A DNA stretch of 58,313 nt from Peptococcaceae bacterium. GTDB lineage: Bacteria > Bacillota > Peptococcia > DRI-13 > PHAD01. This document shows, piece after piece, positions 17,072 through 25,597 of the stretch (the first letter of the stretch is position 1; each line of letters starts with the position of its first letter). The stretch is taken from NCBI GenBank assembly GCA_024655825.1, contig JANLFJ010000019.1:1-58313 (forward strand), read 5' to 3'. The translations under genes were made by a program, and so were the position numbers. Below the pieces are notes generated by a model. It did no database searches, was not told the DNA's origin, and was given only the letters and a program-made list of their open reading frames with translations.

Positions 17072-17650
17072 ATGAGTCAATTATATAAGACCGTATTCGA
17101 TCCCAAAGGTAAATTCGGTATCTGGGGAATAGGCCTGATGGTGCTACTGGGTATAACCCTGCTCGTTATACCAGGACTCTTTTTGGGCAAAGAAAAGGCT
17201 GCTCCCGCCCCTATCCAGATCCAGGAGAAGTCAGAAATTACCGCATCCTCACTGGCCCGTCTCGAGAGCGCCCTGGCCTTGCAGGTCAGCCAGATCCTGA
17301 GCCAGGTTGAAGGGGCGGGAAAAGTGGCGGTTTCGCTGACCCTGGATGCCGGATATGAACAGGATTTCGCCCGCAATGTGACCAATGACAGTTCGACCGT
17401 GGAGGAAAGGGATACGGCCGGCGGGACAAGAAGCACGACCACCCTGAACCAAAAAACAGAAGTCGTATTTGCCCAGGGGGGAGGGAATGCACTGGTTACA
17501 AAAGAAATAGGGCCTAAAATAAGGGGGGTACTCATAGTTGCGGAGGGAGCCCGGGATAGTGAAGTAAAAGCCAAACTGATCCGTGCAGCGCGGGCCCTTC
17601 TAGATGTGCCGGCCCACCGCGTGTTGGTACTACCTAAAGAAAGCAGGTGA
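17072..17650 (+). CDS. spoIIIAG: Stage III sporulation protein AG
   Basis: 192 residues: one membrane helix (about 18-38), then a soluble ring-building domain of the YscJ/FliF type found in SpoIIIAG, which forms a large ring in the intermembrane space. ATG 17072 has GAGGTG six bases ahead; the in-frame GTG 17066 is less likely. The stop overlaps the GTG start of spoIIIAH. Confidence 0.92.
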   Translation: MSQLYKTVFDPKGKFGIWGIGLMVLLGITLLVIPGLFLGKEKAAPAPIQIQEKSEITASSLARLESALALQVSQILSQVEGAGKVAVSLTLDAGYEQDFARNVTNDSSTVEERDTAGGTRSTTTLNQKTEVVFAQGGGNALVTKEIGPKIRGVLIVAEGARDSEVKAKLIRAARALLDVPAHRVLVLPKESR

Positions 17651-18219
17651 ATAAAGAGGAGATGAAAACAGTATTTATCAGGTTTAAAAGCTTGCTGGCG
17701 TTTGGCCTGGTTTTATTGAGCGTTTCCACGGCCTGGCTTGCGGTGACGGGATGGGAAAAGCGCCAAACAATACAGGCCTTGCAAGAAAAAGAAGTCCAGG
17801 TTTCCAGTTTTGACGCTGAGCCCGGGCCCACAGTGACCATTGTTCCTCAGGACCCGGGAAAGACGGAGGACAGTTTTTTCAGCGAGTACAGGATTGAGCG
17901 GGAACGAACCCGCGGGGAACAGATCGAAATACTGCGCGAGATAGTAAGCAATCCCAATTCCTCGGCGCAAATGCGGCAGGAAGCGCAAAGCAAGCTTATC
18001 AGGATCTCCGATAACCTGGAGAAGGAGTCTAAAATCGAAAACACCCTTGTGGCCAAGGGGTTTAAAGATGCCGTGGTGGTAATCCAGCAGGAAGCGGTCA
18101 TGGTTATCGTTTCTTCGGGCGGGCTGCGGCAGGACGAAATTGCCCGCATCAGCGACATTGTGGTGAAGGTTGTCGGGTGCAAGCAAGAGGACGTGGTGAT
18201 TGTTCCCAAAGCGCCGTAG
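17647..18219 (+). CDS. spoIIIAH: Stage III sporulation protein AH
   Basis: 190 residues: an N-terminal membrane anchor (about 15-35) and an extracytoplasmic helical/ring domain that binds SpoIIQ across the septum in Bacillus. A second possible start, ATG 17662, lies directly behind AGAGGAG; GTG 17647 overlaps the spoIIIAG stop. It closes the spoIIIA operon. I do not see spoIIQ in the window, which is normal. Confidence 0.9.
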   Translation: MNKEEMKTVFIRFKSLLAFGLVLLSVSTAWLAVTGWEKRQTIQALQEKEVQVSSFDAEPGPTVTIVPQDPGKTEDSFFSEYRIERERTRGEQIEILREIVSNPNSSAQMRQEAQSKLIRISDNLEKESKIENTLVAKGFKDAVVVIQQEAVMVIVSSGGLRQDEIARISDIVVKVVGCKQEDVVIVPKAP

Positions 18220-18260
18220 TTCGGTATTAAAGGACCTGGAGATTTTGCTCGGATGAGTGT

Positions 18261-18289
18261 TTGTTAGTTTTATTGGAATCTGATATAAT
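18261..18289 (+). promoter_or_regulatory. Sigma-A type promoter for the asp23 group
   Basis: TTGTTA (18261-18266), spacer of 17, then a perfect TATAAT (18284-18289) preceded by TGA. It lies 27 bases before the asp23 start and gives the group its own vegetative promoter behind spoIIIA. Confidence 0.8.
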
Positions 18290-18294
18290 ATTTG

Positions 18295-18314
18295 AGAATA
18301 CGAGGAGGTATTCT
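18295..18314 (+). promoter_or_regulatory. Hairpin with the ribosome-binding site in its loop
   Basis: AGAATAC (18295-18301) pairs perfectly with GTATTCT (18308-18314), and the six-base loop is GAGGAG, the Shine-Dalgarno sequence of the next gene, whose ATG begins at 18316. It would lie near the 5' end of the transcript made from the promoter at 18261-18289. Confidence 0.65.
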
Positions 18315-18315
18315 T

Positions 18316-18747
18316 ATGGAAAAAGACCGGTCAGAAAAAAAGATACCCGCTGTTGATTCAGACGGTTTTGCAAATCCTGAAGACAGCGGTTCAATAAGAA
18401 TAGCGGATGAAGTGGTGGCGATTATTGCCGGGCTGGCCGCCTCGGAAGTTAAAGGAGTGGCCGGGATGAGCGGCGGCATTGTGGGAGGTATTACCGAATT
18501 TGTCGGTAAAAAGAACCCTTCCAAAGGGGTAAAAGTAGAAGTGGGCGAAAAGGAAGCCGCCGTTGACATTTTTGTCATTGTAGAGTTTGGAGCCCGCATC
18601 CCGGAGGTTGCCAATGAAATACAGCGCAGTGTTAAAAAGGCCATTGAAAACATGACCGGGCTTACCGTGGTGGAAGTGAACGTTCATGTGCAGGGAGTGG
18701 CCTTGCCTCACGAGCATAAAGAAGATGAACACCCCCGCGTTAAATAA
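18316..18747 (+). CDS. Asp23/Gls24 family envelope stress protein
   Basis: 143 residues. The Asp23 domain covers about 25-130 (IRIADEVVAIIAGLAASEVKGV, quoted only as DEVVAIIAGLAASEVKGV). These small proteins coat the cytoplasmic membrane through AmaP and are linked to envelope stress; the exact role is open. It is followed by amaP and a DUF2273 gene, the standard trio. A good sigma-A promoter and a hairpin around its ribosome site precede it. Confidence 0.9.
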   Translation: MEKDRSEKKIPAVDSDGFANPEDSGSIRIADEVVAIIAGLAASEVKGVAGMSGGIVGGITEFVGKKNPSKGVKVEVGEKEAAVDIFVIVEFGARIPEVANEIQRSVKKAIENMTGLTVVEVNVHVQGVALPHEHKEDEHPRVK

Positions 18748-18768
18748 GATTTGGGAAGGAGGGTTTCG

Positions 18769-19308
18769 ATGCACCGGACGCTGGACAAGATCATAATTGG
18801 GGTAATGTCGTTCGGCTACATGGCGGCATCTGTTTTTTTGGTTGTTTTATCGTTGGGCTGGACAAGTCCCCTGCTTTTTGTACAGAACTACCTGCTTTAT
18901 ATGACCAACCGCTGGGTACTGGGTTTATCGGGTGCAGTCCTGTTTTTGATCGCTTTTACCCTTTTTGCGAGCAGTTTTCGTTCCAGGCCTGAAAAACAAA
19001 CCGTTGTTCATGAAACCTCGCTTGGACAGGTCAGGATCACCCTGATGGCCCTGGATAACCTGATTGTCAAGGCGAGTAAAAGCGTGCAGGGAATCCGGGA
19101 AGTAAAGACGCTGCTTAGAAGCACGGGAGAGGGAATTTATATTTGGCTAAGGGTCCAGGTGCTTCCGGACGTTAACATCCCCCAGATGACAGAAGACCTG
19201 CAAAAGAAAGTAAAAGAATACCTGGCTAAAACGGCGGGGGTGAACGTTTGCGAGATTAAGGTGACAGTGAATAAAATTGCCTGGGAAACGAAGAGCCGGG
19301 TAGAATAG
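18769..19308 (+). CDS. amaP: Asp23 membrane anchor AmaP
   Basis: 179 residues. Two membrane helices near 8-28 and 47-68 are followed by a cytoplasmic Asp23-like domain. It anchors Asp23 at the membrane in Staphylococcus. ATG 18769 sits behind GGAAGGAGGG; the in-frame TTG 18751 would put the ribosome site inside the gene. Confidence 0.88.
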   Translation: MHRTLDKIIIGVMSFGYMAASVFLVVLSLGWTSPLLFVQNYLLYMTNRWVLGLSGAVLFLIAFTLFASSFRSRPEKQTVVHETSLGQVRITLMALDNLIVKASKSVQGIREVKTLLRSTGEGIYIWLRVQVLPDVNIPQMTEDLQKKVKEYLAKTAGVNVCEIKVTVNKIAWETKSRVE

Positions 19309-19320
19309 GGGGAAGCGTGA

Positions 19321-19539
19321 ATGTGGAGGGAATTGTTCACCGAACTGCTTCACAGCCACCGCGGCAAGTTTTTCGGCGCTCTGACCGGCTTGCTTTTCGG
19401 CATCCTGGTGATGGTGATCGGTTTATTACAAACGATTTTTATTGCCGCCTGCATTTATGTAGGGTATATTATCGGTAAACGCGTGGATGATAATGAAAGC
19501 CTCAGAGAAATGATCGAACATTTTTTTAAAGAGAAATAG
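19321..19539 (+). CDS. DUF2273 small membrane protein
   Basis: 72 residues with a hydrophobic hairpin of two helices (about 17-36 and 38-54), a glycine-rich turn and a charged C-terminus. DUF2273 proteins occur with asp23 and amaP and probably belong to the same membrane assembly. The start is 12 bases behind amaP with a GGGGGAAG site. Confidence 0.85.
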   Translation: MWRELFTELLHSHRGKFFGALTGLLFGILVMVIGLLQTIFIAACIYVGYIIGKRVDDNESLREMIEHFFKEK

Positions 19540-19567
19540 TAATGGCCGCAAAAAGGGGGCATTTTTT

Positions 19568-19993
19568 TTGAAAAGACGCGCTGCTCGAGAACAGGCGTTA
19601 AAAGCGCTCTTTGCCCGTGACCTTGGAAAAAACGATCCTTTTGCCGTGCTGGAACAGCTATGGGAGGAGGAATCAACTGCCGGGAGCGTCCGTGAATTCA
19701 GCAAGCTGCTCGTTGAAGGGGTTCTCCAGAAACAGGAATCTATAGATGAGGTTATTCGCCAAAACGCAATAGAATGGAATCTGGAGAGAATGGCTGCGGT
19801 TGACAGGAACATCATGCGCATAGCCCTCTTTGAAATGCTTTTTTCGGCGAAGATCCCCAAAGCCGTGGCTATTAACGAAGCTGTTGAACTGGCTAAAAAA
19901 TACGGCGGTGACGAGTCGGCCCGTTTCGTCAATGGCATTCTGGGCAGTGTGATTAAAAATACCGGTGAAGATACGGCTCCGGAAAGGAGATAG
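19568..19993 (+). CDS. nusB: Transcription antitermination factor NusB
   Basis: 141 residues, all helical. It pairs with NusE (S10) on boxA of rRNA transcripts to prevent early termination. Family signatures are RRAAREQALKALFA near the start, AAVDRNIMRIALFEM near 75, and AINEAVELAKKYG near 100. The start is TTG 19568; AGGGGG lies upstream. It is the usual neighbour of the asp23 set. Confidence 0.95.
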   Translation: MKRRAAREQALKALFARDLGKNDPFAVLEQLWEEESTAGSVREFSKLLVEGVLQKQESIDEVIRQNAIEWNLERMAAVDRNIMRIALFEMLFSAKIPKAVAINEAVELAKKYGGDESARFVNGILGSVIKNTGEDTAPERR

Positions 19994-20003
19994 CAGGCTT
20001 ATT

Positions 20004-20975
20004 GTGTTTTTGGGGATTGACACCAGCAACTATACCACTTCTTTAGCTGTGGTCGATATAAAAGGCGATCTTCTTGAAGACAGGAGAAAAACACTTCCGG
20101 TTCCAGAGGGAGAACGAGGGCTGCAGCAATCCAAAGCCCTCTTTTATCATTTGCAAAACATACCAGAATTGATGGAAGAAGTGTTTACAAGAATCAAAGG
20201 ACGGGAAATCCTGGCCGTGGCGGCCAGCAGCAGACCCCGCCCGCAGGAAGGTTCTTATATGCCTGTATTCAGAGCCGGAACTGTTCTTTCCGGGAGTGTT
20301 TCAGCCTTGCTTCAGGTGCCGGCAGTGGCGACATCGCACCAGGAAGGACACGTGCTGGCAGGTTTGTGGTCAGTCCAAAAACAGGACCTGGCGAGTTGTC
20401 TGGTCATACACCTATCCGGAGGCACAACCGAACTTTTGTTGGTAAACAGGAAGCGGGAACGGCCCCTGCGCTTTGAAATAAAAATCCTGGGAGGTTCTTC
20501 AGACATCCAGGCAGGACAGCTGGTTGACCGGGTGGGAACAGCTATGGGGCTTTCTTTTCCCTGCGGACCAGCGCTAGAAAAACTTGCCCGGGAAAGCGAG
20601 TGCTATTCGGAAAAAGAACGCGCCAAAGCTGCCATACCTTCATTCGTAAAGGGATTAGAGATGAGCTTTTCCGGGGCGGAAACGCAGGCCATAGCTTTCC
20701 TGAAAAAAGGTATTCCGCCGCCACTGGTGGCAAGAGGTGTGGAGCGCTGCATCGCGGCGGCGGTGGAGAAAGCAGCCCGCCGGGCTGTAAACGACACGGG
20801 ACAAAAAGAGGTACTGCTGGTAGGGGGCGTGGCGGCGAACGACTTCTTACGCTCACATTTGCGACAGAAGCTGGAACACCGGTCCGTGGGAGCCCGCCTG
20901 CTTTTCCCGGAAGTGCGGTTCTGCGGCGACAATGCAGTCGGTGTAAGTCTTGTCGCCCGCAGCGCGCTGCGGTGA
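20004..20975 (+). CDS. TsaD/Kae1-like ASKHA protein (M22 family paralogue)
   Basis: About 323 residues with the ASKHA fold of TsaD, starting FLGIDTSNYTTSLAVVD. It keeps the metal pair His112 and His116 in HQEGH, LSGGTTELLLV, FSGAETQA and VLLVGGVAAND. The region matching the glycine-rich loop after residue 65 is different (SSRPRPQEG). It may be a second paralogue beside a true tsaD elsewhere; a tRNA-modification role is not proven. GTG 20004 is chosen from the family start. Neighbours nusB and nfnAB are usual in Peptococcaceae. Confidence 0.75.
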   Translation: MFLGIDTSNYTTSLAVVDIKGDLLEDRRKTLPVPEGERGLQQSKALFYHLQNIPELMEEVFTRIKGREILAVAASSRPRPQEGSYMPVFRAGTVLSGSVSALLQVPAVATSHQEGHVLAGLWSVQKQDLASCLVIHLSGGTTELLLVNRKRERPLRFEIKILGGSSDIQAGQLVDRVGTAMGLSFPCGPALEKLARESECYSEKERAKAAIPSFVKGLEMSFSGAETQAIAFLKKGIPPPLVARGVERCIAAAVEKAARRAVNDTGQKEVLLVGGVAANDFLRSHLRQKLEHRSVGARLLFPEVRFCGDNAVGVSLVARSALR

Positions 20976-20989
20976 TTTGATTGAAGCAG

Positions 20990-21017
20990 TTGCCTTTTAC
21001 AAGAGATAGGTTATACA
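20990..21017 (+). promoter_or_regulatory. Sigma-A type promoter before nfnA
   Basis: TTGCCT (20990-20995), spacer of 16, TATACA (21012-21017), 30 bases before the TTG start. It would drive nfnAB and perhaps folD onwards. Confidence 0.6.
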
Positions 21018-21047
21018 ATGTAGACGATAACGGAGGAGGTATAAACA

Positions 21048-21881
21048 TTGTACAAAATTCTACACAAAGAGTCTCTGGGAACAAATCTTCACCTGCTTGA
21101 AGTCGAGGCTCCCCGGATTGCCCGGAAGGCGGAATCAGGGCAGTTCATCATTCTCAGGCTGAAAGAGGAAGCGGAAAGAATACCCCTGACCATTGCCGAT
21201 TACTCCAGAGAAAAGGGGACCCTGACCATCATTTTCCAGGAAGTGGGGTTTTCCACACGCGAACTGGCCGGGTGCCAGGCCGGCGACACGATTTTAGACC
21301 TGGTAGGACCGCTGGGTGTTCCTTCGGAAATCGAGAATTATGGAACAGTGGTTTGCGTGGGAGGAGGAGTGGGGATTGCTCCAGTCTACCCTATCACCCG
21401 TGACCTCAAGAAAGCGGGAAATCGCGTGTTTTCAATCATCGGAGCGCGGAATTCCGGCCTTTTGTTCTGGAGGGAAAAAATGGCGGAAGTCAGCGACCAG
21501 CTTTTCATTACCACCGACGACGGCAGCGAAGGAAGGAAGGGTTTTGTATCCGATGTCCTGAAGGAAATACTGGATAAAGAAAAAGTTCAGCGTGTGTGGG
21601 CTATTGGTCCGATGATCATGATGAAAGTGGTAGCCGATACGACCAGGCCGTATGGTGTTCCCACCATCGTCAGCCTTAACCCCATCATGGTGGACGGGAC
21701 GGGAATGTGCGGCGCCTGCCGGGTGGCCGTGGGAAAAGAGACCAAGTTTGCCTGTGTGGACGGGCCCGAATTCGACGCGCATCTTGTGGATTTTGATCTG
21801 GCAATGAAACGGGCGGCCTTCTTTAAGGATAAGGAACAGCAGGCCCTGGCGATGTGCAAGTGCGGAGGTGAGCGCAGGTGA
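21048..21881 (+). CDS. nfnA: NADH-dependent ferredoxin:NADP+ oxidoreductase, small subunit
   Basis: 277 residues: an FAD-binding barrel (1-95), an NAD-binding domain (100-210; VVCVGGGVGIAPVYPI) and a C-terminal [2Fe-2S] site with cysteines in GTGMCGACRV and KFACVDG. With NfnB it transfers electrons between NADPH, ferredoxin and NAD by flavin bifurcation. It resembles the dihydroorotate dehydrogenase electron-transfer subunit, but the next gene decides for NfnA. TTG 21048 follows GGAGGAGG, and the stop overlaps nfnB. Confidence 0.9.
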   Translation: MYKILHKESLGTNLHLLEVEAPRIARKAESGQFIILRLKEEAERIPLTIADYSREKGTLTIIFQEVGFSTRELAGCQAGDTILDLVGPLGVPSEIENYGTVVCVGGGVGIAPVYPITRDLKKAGNRVFSIIGARNSGLLFWREKMAEVSDQLFITTDDGSEGRKGFVSDVLKEILDKEKVQRVWAIGPMIMMKVVADTTRPYGVPTIVSLNPIMVDGTGMCGACRVAVGKETKFACVDGPEFDAHLVDFDLAMKRAAFFKDKEQQALAMCKCGGERR

Positions 21882-23284
21882 AAAAAGGGAGAATCGGAAT
21901 GCCTGTCCAGGACGCGCAGGCAAGAAAAAACAATTTCCACGAAGTAGCGCTGGGATATACACCGGAAATGGCCGGAGAAGAGGCTGCCAGGTGCCTTAAC
22001 TGCAAGAACCCGCAATGTGTCAAAGGTTGCCCGGTGGAAGTGGACATACCCGGCTTTATTCAGGCCTTGAAAGAAGGGGACCTGAAAAGATCAGCCAGGG
22101 TCTTAAAAGAGAAGAATAATCTCCCGGCGGTTTGCGGGCGGGTTTGCCCGCAGGAAAGCCAGTGCGAGGCTCGCTGCATACTGGGAATAAAAGGCGAGCC
22201 GGTGGCAATCGGGCGCCTGGAAAGGTTTGTGGCTGACTGGGAAAGGGCATCCGGCGCGCCCCAGCCTGAAAGGCCAGTCCCCAAGAATAAAAAGGTTGCC
22301 GTAATAGGTTCGGGGCCGGCCGGGCTGACTGCAGCCGGCGACTTGGCCAAAATGGGTTACCAGGTCACGGTTTTCGAGGCCCTGCACACGCCGGGAGGAG
22401 TGCTTATGTACGGCATTCCGGAGTTCCGGCTGCCCAAGGAAGTGGTGCGGCAGGAAATAGACTATATCCGAAAACTGGGCGTCGACATCCAGGTTAACCA
22501 GGTGGTGGGCAAGACCTTTACTGTTGACGAGCTCCTGCAGAAAGAAGGTTATGACGCCGTCTTTATCGGGACAGGCGCAGGTCTTCCCAATTTTATGAAC
22601 ATTCCTGGAGAAAACCTGACCGGGATTTATTCGGCCAACGAATTCCTGACCAGGACAAACCTGATGAAGGCTTACCTGTTTCCCAAGTACTCCACTCCGA
22701 TCAAGGTCGGCAGGAGAGTGGCCGTCATCGGGGCTGGCAATGTGGCTATGGATGCCGCGCGCACGGCCTTGCGGCTGGGCGCGGAAGAAAGCAGCATCAT
22801 TTACCGCCGTTCAGCGGAAGAAATGCCGGCGCGGCACGAAGAGATCGAGCATGCCAAGGAAGAGGGAGTGCGGTTTATGCTTCTGACCAGTCCGGTAGCT
22901 TATACGGGCGATGAAAACGGTCATGTTAAAGGCATGACCTGCCAGCGTTTTTCCCTAGGCGAGCCTGATGAATCCGGCCGCCGCCGTCCGGTACCTATTC
23001 CCGGTTCGGAATTCGAATTGGAAATCGACACGGTGGTGGTGGCCATCGGGCAGACGCCCAATCCTCTTGTGCCCCGGACGACGGAAGGGCTTGTTATCGG
23101 AAAACATGGGAACATAGTGGCTGACGAGGAAAGCGGCGCCACTTCCCGGCCCAATATTTTCGCCGGCGGCGATATTGTTACGGGGGCAGCCACGGTAATA
23201 CTGGCTATGGGCGCAGGGAAAAGGGCGGCCCGGTCGATTGACGAATACTTGAAGAGGAAATTAAGAAGGGAAGTAAAGGGTTGA
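21878..23284 (+). CDS. nfnB: NADH-dependent ferredoxin:NADP+ oxidoreductase, large subunit
   Basis: 468 residues, homologous to the glutamate synthase small subunit. Two [4Fe-4S] clusters are bound by the N-terminal cysteines (CLNCKNPQCVKGCP and CGRVCPQESQCEARC). A first dinucleotide motif is IGSGPAGLTAAGDL near 145 and a second IGAGNVAMDAAR near 285; the C-terminal FAD site is in NIFAGGDIVTG. It carries the bifurcating flavin in Nfn. GTG 21878 overlaps the nfnA stop by four bases. No glutamate synthase large subunit is present, which supports Nfn. Confidence 0.92.
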   Translation: MKKGRIGMPVQDAQARKNNFHEVALGYTPEMAGEEAARCLNCKNPQCVKGCPVEVDIPGFIQALKEGDLKRSARVLKEKNNLPAVCGRVCPQESQCEARCILGIKGEPVAIGRLERFVADWERASGAPQPERPVPKNKKVAVIGSGPAGLTAAGDLAKMGYQVTVFEALHTPGGVLMYGIPEFRLPKEVVRQEIDYIRKLGVDIQVNQVVGKTFTVDELLQKEGYDAVFIGTGAGLPNFMNIPGENLTGIYSANEFLTRTNLMKAYLFPKYSTPIKVGRRVAVIGAGNVAMDAARTALRLGAEESSIIYRRSAEEMPARHEEIEHAKEEGVRFMLLTSPVAYTGDENGHVKGMTCQRFSLGEPDESGRRRPVPIPGSEFELEIDTVVVAIGQTPNPLVPRTTEGLVIGKHGNIVADEESGATSRPNIFAGGDIVTGAATVILAMGAGKRAARSIDEYLKRKLRREVKG

Positions 23285-23305
23285 AAAAACGCAGGGGGTG
23301 ATGGC

Positions 23306-24166
23306 ATGTCCTGCCAGATCATCGACGGCAAGGCAGTAGCCCAAAAAATAAGGGAAGAAATAAAAAAGAAGACAGGGGAATTGAAGAAGCGCGGGATTAC
23401 CCCTGGGCTGGCCGTAGTCCTGGTCGGCGACGATCCGGCTTCTCATATTTATGTGGGACTTAAAGAAAAAGCCTGCCGGGAGGTTGGTTTCTACTCGGAG
23501 ATCATCAAGCTTCCTGCCGGCGCGGCGGAGGAAGAAGTCCTGAAATTGGTGGAAGAATTGAATAAAAGGCCGGAAATCCACGGCATACTGGTACAGCTCC
23601 CGCTGCCGAAGCAGGTTAGAGAAGAAATAATCATTCCGTCTGTTGACCCCGGAAAGGATGTGGACGGCTCTCACCCCTTCAACATGGGGCGTCTCTTTAT
23701 GGGACGCCCACGGGTTATACCATGTACTCCCTATGGCTGTATGAAACTTATCGAATCGGCCGGCTACGACCTTTCCGGCAAGCATGCTGTAGTTGTTGGC
23801 AGGAGCAATATCGTGGGGAAACCTATGGCGGCCTTGCTCCTTTCCAGGAATGCGACAGTCACCATCTGCCATTCGCACACAAGGAATTTGGGAACAATAA
23901 CCAGAGAAGCCGACGTACTGGTCGCAGCAGCCGGGAAGGCAAACTTTATCCGCGGTGAAATGATAAAACCGGGTGCGCTCGTGCTGGATGTAGGTATAAA
24001 TAGGTTCCCCGGCGGTAAGGTGGTCGGGGATGTAGACTTTTCTTCGGCCAGCCGTGTAGCGGGAATGCTGACGCCTGTTCCCGGGGGCGTGGGGCCCATG
24101 ACTGTGGCGATGCTTCTTATGAATACGTTAAAGGCTGTGGAAAACAATTGTGAAGATGTGTGCTGA
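23306..24166 (+). CDS. folD: Methylenetetrahydrofolate dehydrogenase/cyclohydrolase
   Basis: 286 residues. It interconverts methylene-, methenyl- and formyl-tetrahydrofolate with NADP in the cytoplasm. Catalytic signatures are HIYVGLKEKAC near 50 (Tyr and Lys), GILVQLPLP near 95, DVDGSHPFNMG and the NADP motif VVGRSNIVGKP near 165. PGGVGPMTVAML ends the domain. The position directly behind nfnAB links one-carbon and NADPH metabolism, as in acetogens and syntrophs. It overlaps the xseA start by 17 bases. Confidence 0.97.
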   Translation: MSCQIIDGKAVAQKIREEIKKKTGELKKRGITPGLAVVLVGDDPASHIYVGLKEKACREVGFYSEIIKLPAGAAEEEVLKLVEELNKRPEIHGILVQLPLPKQVREEIIIPSVDPGKDVDGSHPFNMGRLFMGRPRVIPCTPYGCMKLIESAGYDLSGKHAVVVGRSNIVGKPMAALLLSRNATVTICHSHTRNLGTITREADVLVAAAGKANFIRGEMIKPGALVLDVGINRFPGGKVVGDVDFSSASRVAGMLTPVPGGVGPMTVAMLLMNTLKAVENNCEDVC

Positions 24167-25370
24167 CAGAATACTAAAAGTTAGCGACCTGGCAGCTTTG
24201 CTTCAGAAGATGCTGGATGACCGGCCGGAGCTTTCCAACCTCTGGGTCAGGGGCGAAATTTCAAATTTTAAGAAGCACGCGGCGGGGCATCTCTATTTTT
24301 CAATAAAGGATGAAAAGGCCGCCGTACGGGCTGTAATGTTCAAAAGCCGGGCCTGGTCTTTGAATTTCCTTCCCAGGGACGGCATGGACTGCCTGGTCAG
24401 GGGCTACGTGTCTTTGTATCCCAGGGAAGTCATGGTACAATTTTATGTTGAGGAAATTATCCCGGCAGGGATTGGCCTGCAGCACCTTGCTCTCGAGGAA
24501 ATAAAGAAAAAGCTGCAGGAAAAGGGCTATTTTGCTCCTGAACGCAAAAGGCCGCTGCCTTTTTTACCCAGGGGACTGGGCGTGGTCACATCTCCCACCG
24601 GGGCGGCCATCAGGGATATACATCATGTGGTGCAGCGCCGTTATCCGGGAATGCCGGTAATCCTTTACCCAGCCCTGGTACAAGGAGATAAGGCGGCGCA
24701 GGAAGTGGCCGAAGGGCTCAGGATGCTGGGAGCCAGGGAAGACATCGATGTGATAATTGTGGCCAGAGGCGGCGGGTCGATGGAAGACCTGGGCGTTTTT
24801 AATACGGAAACGGTGGCGGAGGCGGTCTTCAAATCTCCCAAACCTGTCATTTCGGCGGTCGGCCACGAAATAGACTACACCATCACCGACCTGGTGGCGG
24901 ATGTTCGGGCGGCTACTCCCACTGCTGCCGGAGAACTCGCGGTTCCAGTAAAGGATGAGCTTTTTAAGGCGCTTGATAAATCCAGGGAAAAGTTATACCA
25001 TGTTTTACAAAACCGCCTGGAGCGCGAAAGAATGAGGCTGGGCTACCTGGCCGGGTCAGGTGCGTTAAACAGCCCGGCCCGCTGGCTGCGTAACTACCAG
25101 GAAGAACTGGCCAAACAGGAAGTCTTGCTGTTTGACCTGCTGGACGGCTATTTGCGGAATAAACGACATGAGCTGCAGGTGGCGAGCGGGAAGCTCCAGT
25201 CACTGAGCCCGTTGGACACACTGGCCCGGGGTTTCAGCATCTGCAAGGATAAAAACGGCCGGGTTGTCTTTAGAGCAAGCCAGGTGGAATTGAATGAAAC
25301 TGTCGGCATCCAGCTTTTTTCCGGCAGGCTGGAATGTGTGGTAACCAAAAAGGAGGACAGCGGCGAATGA
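24150..25370 (+). CDS. xseA: Exodeoxyribonuclease VII large subunit
   Basis: 406 residues: an OB-fold N-terminal domain (about 7-105), a catalytic domain (120-320; GVVTSPTGAAIRDI, ARGGGSMEDL, SAVGHEIDYT) and a coiled-coil tail. It degrades single-stranded DNA from both ends with XseB. GTG 24150 lies within folD; ATG 24156 is equally possible. xseB follows with a four-base overlap. Confidence 0.96.
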   Translation: MKMCADRILKVSDLAALLQKMLDDRPELSNLWVRGEISNFKKHAAGHLYFSIKDEKAAVRAVMFKSRAWSLNFLPRDGMDCLVRGYVSLYPREVMVQFYVEEIIPAGIGLQHLALEEIKKKLQEKGYFAPERKRPLPFLPRGLGVVTSPTGAAIRDIHHVVQRRYPGMPVILYPALVQGDKAAQEVAEGLRMLGAREDIDVIIVARGGGSMEDLGVFNTETVAEAVFKSPKPVISAVGHEIDYTITDLVADVRAATPTAAGELAVPVKDELFKALDKSREKLYHVLQNRLERERMRLGYLAGSGALNSPARWLRNYQEELAKQEVLLFDLLDGYLRNKRHELQVASGKLQSLSPLDTLARGFSICKDKNGRVVFRASQVELNETVGIQLFSGRLECVVTKKEDSGE

Positions 25371-25594
25371 GCGAGGAGCGTTCGTTTGAGGAAAACATCA
25401 AAAAGCTTGAAGAAATCGTCCGCCGCCTGGAGCGGGGAGACATCAGCCTGGAAGAAGGACTCAGCGCTTTTGAAGAAGGGGTATCCCTGGTTAAGGTTTG
25501 TCAAAAGCAGCTGGACCGGGCCTCGGAAAGGATAAAAGTACTGACCCAGGAAGGAATGTTGAAAGGCCTAGCGCAGGATCCCGGGGAGGGGTAA
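25367..25594 (+). CDS. xseB: Exodeoxyribonuclease VII small subunit
   Basis: 75 residues, helical hairpin. The family pattern SFEENIKKLEEIVRRLE is at residues 5-21, followed by GDISLEEGLSAFEEG. It binds the XseA coiled coil in several copies. ATG 25367 overlaps the xseA stop and has AGGAGG upstream; a longer frame from 25334 only adds xseA tail sequence. Confidence 0.95.
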   Translation: MSEERSFEENIKKLEEIVRRLERGDISLEEGLSAFEEGVSLVKVCQKQLDRASERIKVLTQEGMLKGLAQDPGEG

Positions 25595-25597
25595 TGA

